Shown in pieces: positions 6,704 to 7,235 of a stretch of DNA of 7,235 nt. The translations under genes and the position numbers were made by a program. Source of the stretch: Halieaceae bacterium (GTDB lineage: Bacteria > Pseudomonadota > Gammaproteobacteria > Pseudomonadales > Halieaceae); assembly GCA_009886815.1 (NCBI GenBank), contig QXYP01000333.1, positions 1 to 7,235 on the forward strand. Direction: 5' to 3'. Each line of letters begins with the position of its first letter. Position 1 is the first letter of the stretch. Below the pieces are notes generated by a model. It searched no databases, was not told where the DNA came from, and saw nothing but the letters and a program-made list of their open reading frames with translations.

Positions 6704-7235
6704 ATGAAAGCACTGCTGCGCCTATTGATAATTTGTGTGCTGATTCTTTCGACAACCGTCTCGGGAGAAACCAACCCTGAAACATTAACCCCGCATCAAA
6801 CGGTACAGGTCTTACTGCAAGGAAACGACTCAGGGAAGTTACGCCAAGCCTTATTAGATCTTGGTGGAAAAATTACTCATGACCTACCCATTGTTAGCGG
6901 TATTGGCGGCGTAGTTGGTGCGACTGAACTTGCCAAGCTAGCAGCGATGGAAGGAGTCGAACAGTTAACGGAGGACTTTAACCCACCAAAACTGCCAGAA
7001 GCTCGAGACTGTCTAGTTTCAGGAGACTTACAAATAACATTGACGCCTCAATCCTTACAGTGGCGAGTTTATAATTTTGATACAAAGCCGATACCGCTGA
7101 AGTGGATAAGCGCCGCTTGGCCTCAAATACTGGGAGATGGGTACCTAACCATTACCCCTAGCCTTGCTAATTCATCGGTCATTGGACCTTTCGCAACGCC
7201 ATCGGGCACAAGGTCAGATCTGGACGACATGCTGC
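6704..7235 (+). CDS. Exported protein with I9/subtilase-propeptide-like N-terminus, partial
   Basis: The frame is open from the ATG at 6704 to the right edge (177 residues, C-terminus unseen). Residues 1-21 are a Sec-type signal peptide (MKALLRLLII start, then VSG before a likely cut at E22). Residues about 33-91 (VQVLLQG, KLRQALLDLGG, GIGGVVGATELAKLA, GVEQLTEDF) follow the strand-helix-strand pattern of the inhibitor I9-like propeptides found before S8 subtilisin-type proteases. Residues about 103-170 hold a Trp-containing strand-rich segment (LQWRVYNFD, PLKWISAAWP) that I do not recognise firmly. No protease catalytic motif is reached inside the window, so S8 peptidase is an inference and an unrelated secreted protein remains possible. 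It starts seven bases after the c-di-GMP gene and lacks a clear Shine-Dalgarno site, which suggests translational coupling. Confidence 0.8.
   Translation, partial: MKALLRLLIICVLILSTTVSGETNPETLTPHQTVQVLLQGNDSGKLRQALLDLGGKITHDLPIVSGIGGVVGATELAKLAAMEGVEQLTEDFNPPKLPEARDCLVSGDLQITLTPQSLQWRVYNFDTKPIPLKWISAAWPQILGDGYLTITPSLANSSVIGPFATPSGTRSDLDDML

Overview
The window looks like chromosomal DNA of a free-living gammaproteobacterium. The base composition is balanced. The protein sequences resemble those of Pseudomonas and of marine gammaproteobacterial relatives (Cellvibrionales-type organisms are a guess, not a proof). The block nadA, bepA-type M48 protease, TusA-like protein and PerM-like permease matches the neighbourhood I recall from Pseudomonas aeruginosa (PA1004 to PA1007), which supports both the taxonomy and the gene calls. 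Nothing in the window looks like a phage, insertion sequence, CRISPR array, tRNA or rRNA.

Layout. The minus strand from 2066 down to 1 carries a TusA-family sulfur-carrier protein, an AI-2E/PerM-family permease that overlaps it by 4 bases, and the N-terminal third or so of an outer-membrane-anchored M16 (pitrilysin/insulinase-like) zinc protease cut by the left edge. A 116-base divergent intergenic region follows. Then comes a plus-strand BepA-like M48 metalloprotease with a TPR tail, which converges on minus-strand nadA (quinolinate synthase) with only 7 bases between the stop codons. nadA diverges from a plus-strand REC-GGDEF-EAL cyclic-di-GMP protein that starts at TTG. Seven bases after its stop, an exported protein begins that is cut by the right edge; its N-terminus resembles a subtilase propeptide.

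How the genes may work together. Two zinc proteases of the envelope (M16 lipoprotein and BepA-like) sit on either side of the sulfur-carrier/permease pair, so the left half reads as envelope maintenance plus sulfur-transfer housekeeping. The middle holds the first committed Fe-S step of NAD synthesis. The right half is a signalling unit: a phosphorylation-controlled c-di-GMP protein whose EAL active site looks complete while its GGDEF site is altered, probably co-transcribed with a secreted protein. The most notable non-coding element is a 23-base near-perfect dyad between nadA and the signalling gene, a candidate operator.

I see no wholly new system. The points most worth following are the altered GGDEF domain with its extra loop, the coupling of that gene to an exported propeptide-like protein, and the intergenic dyad.
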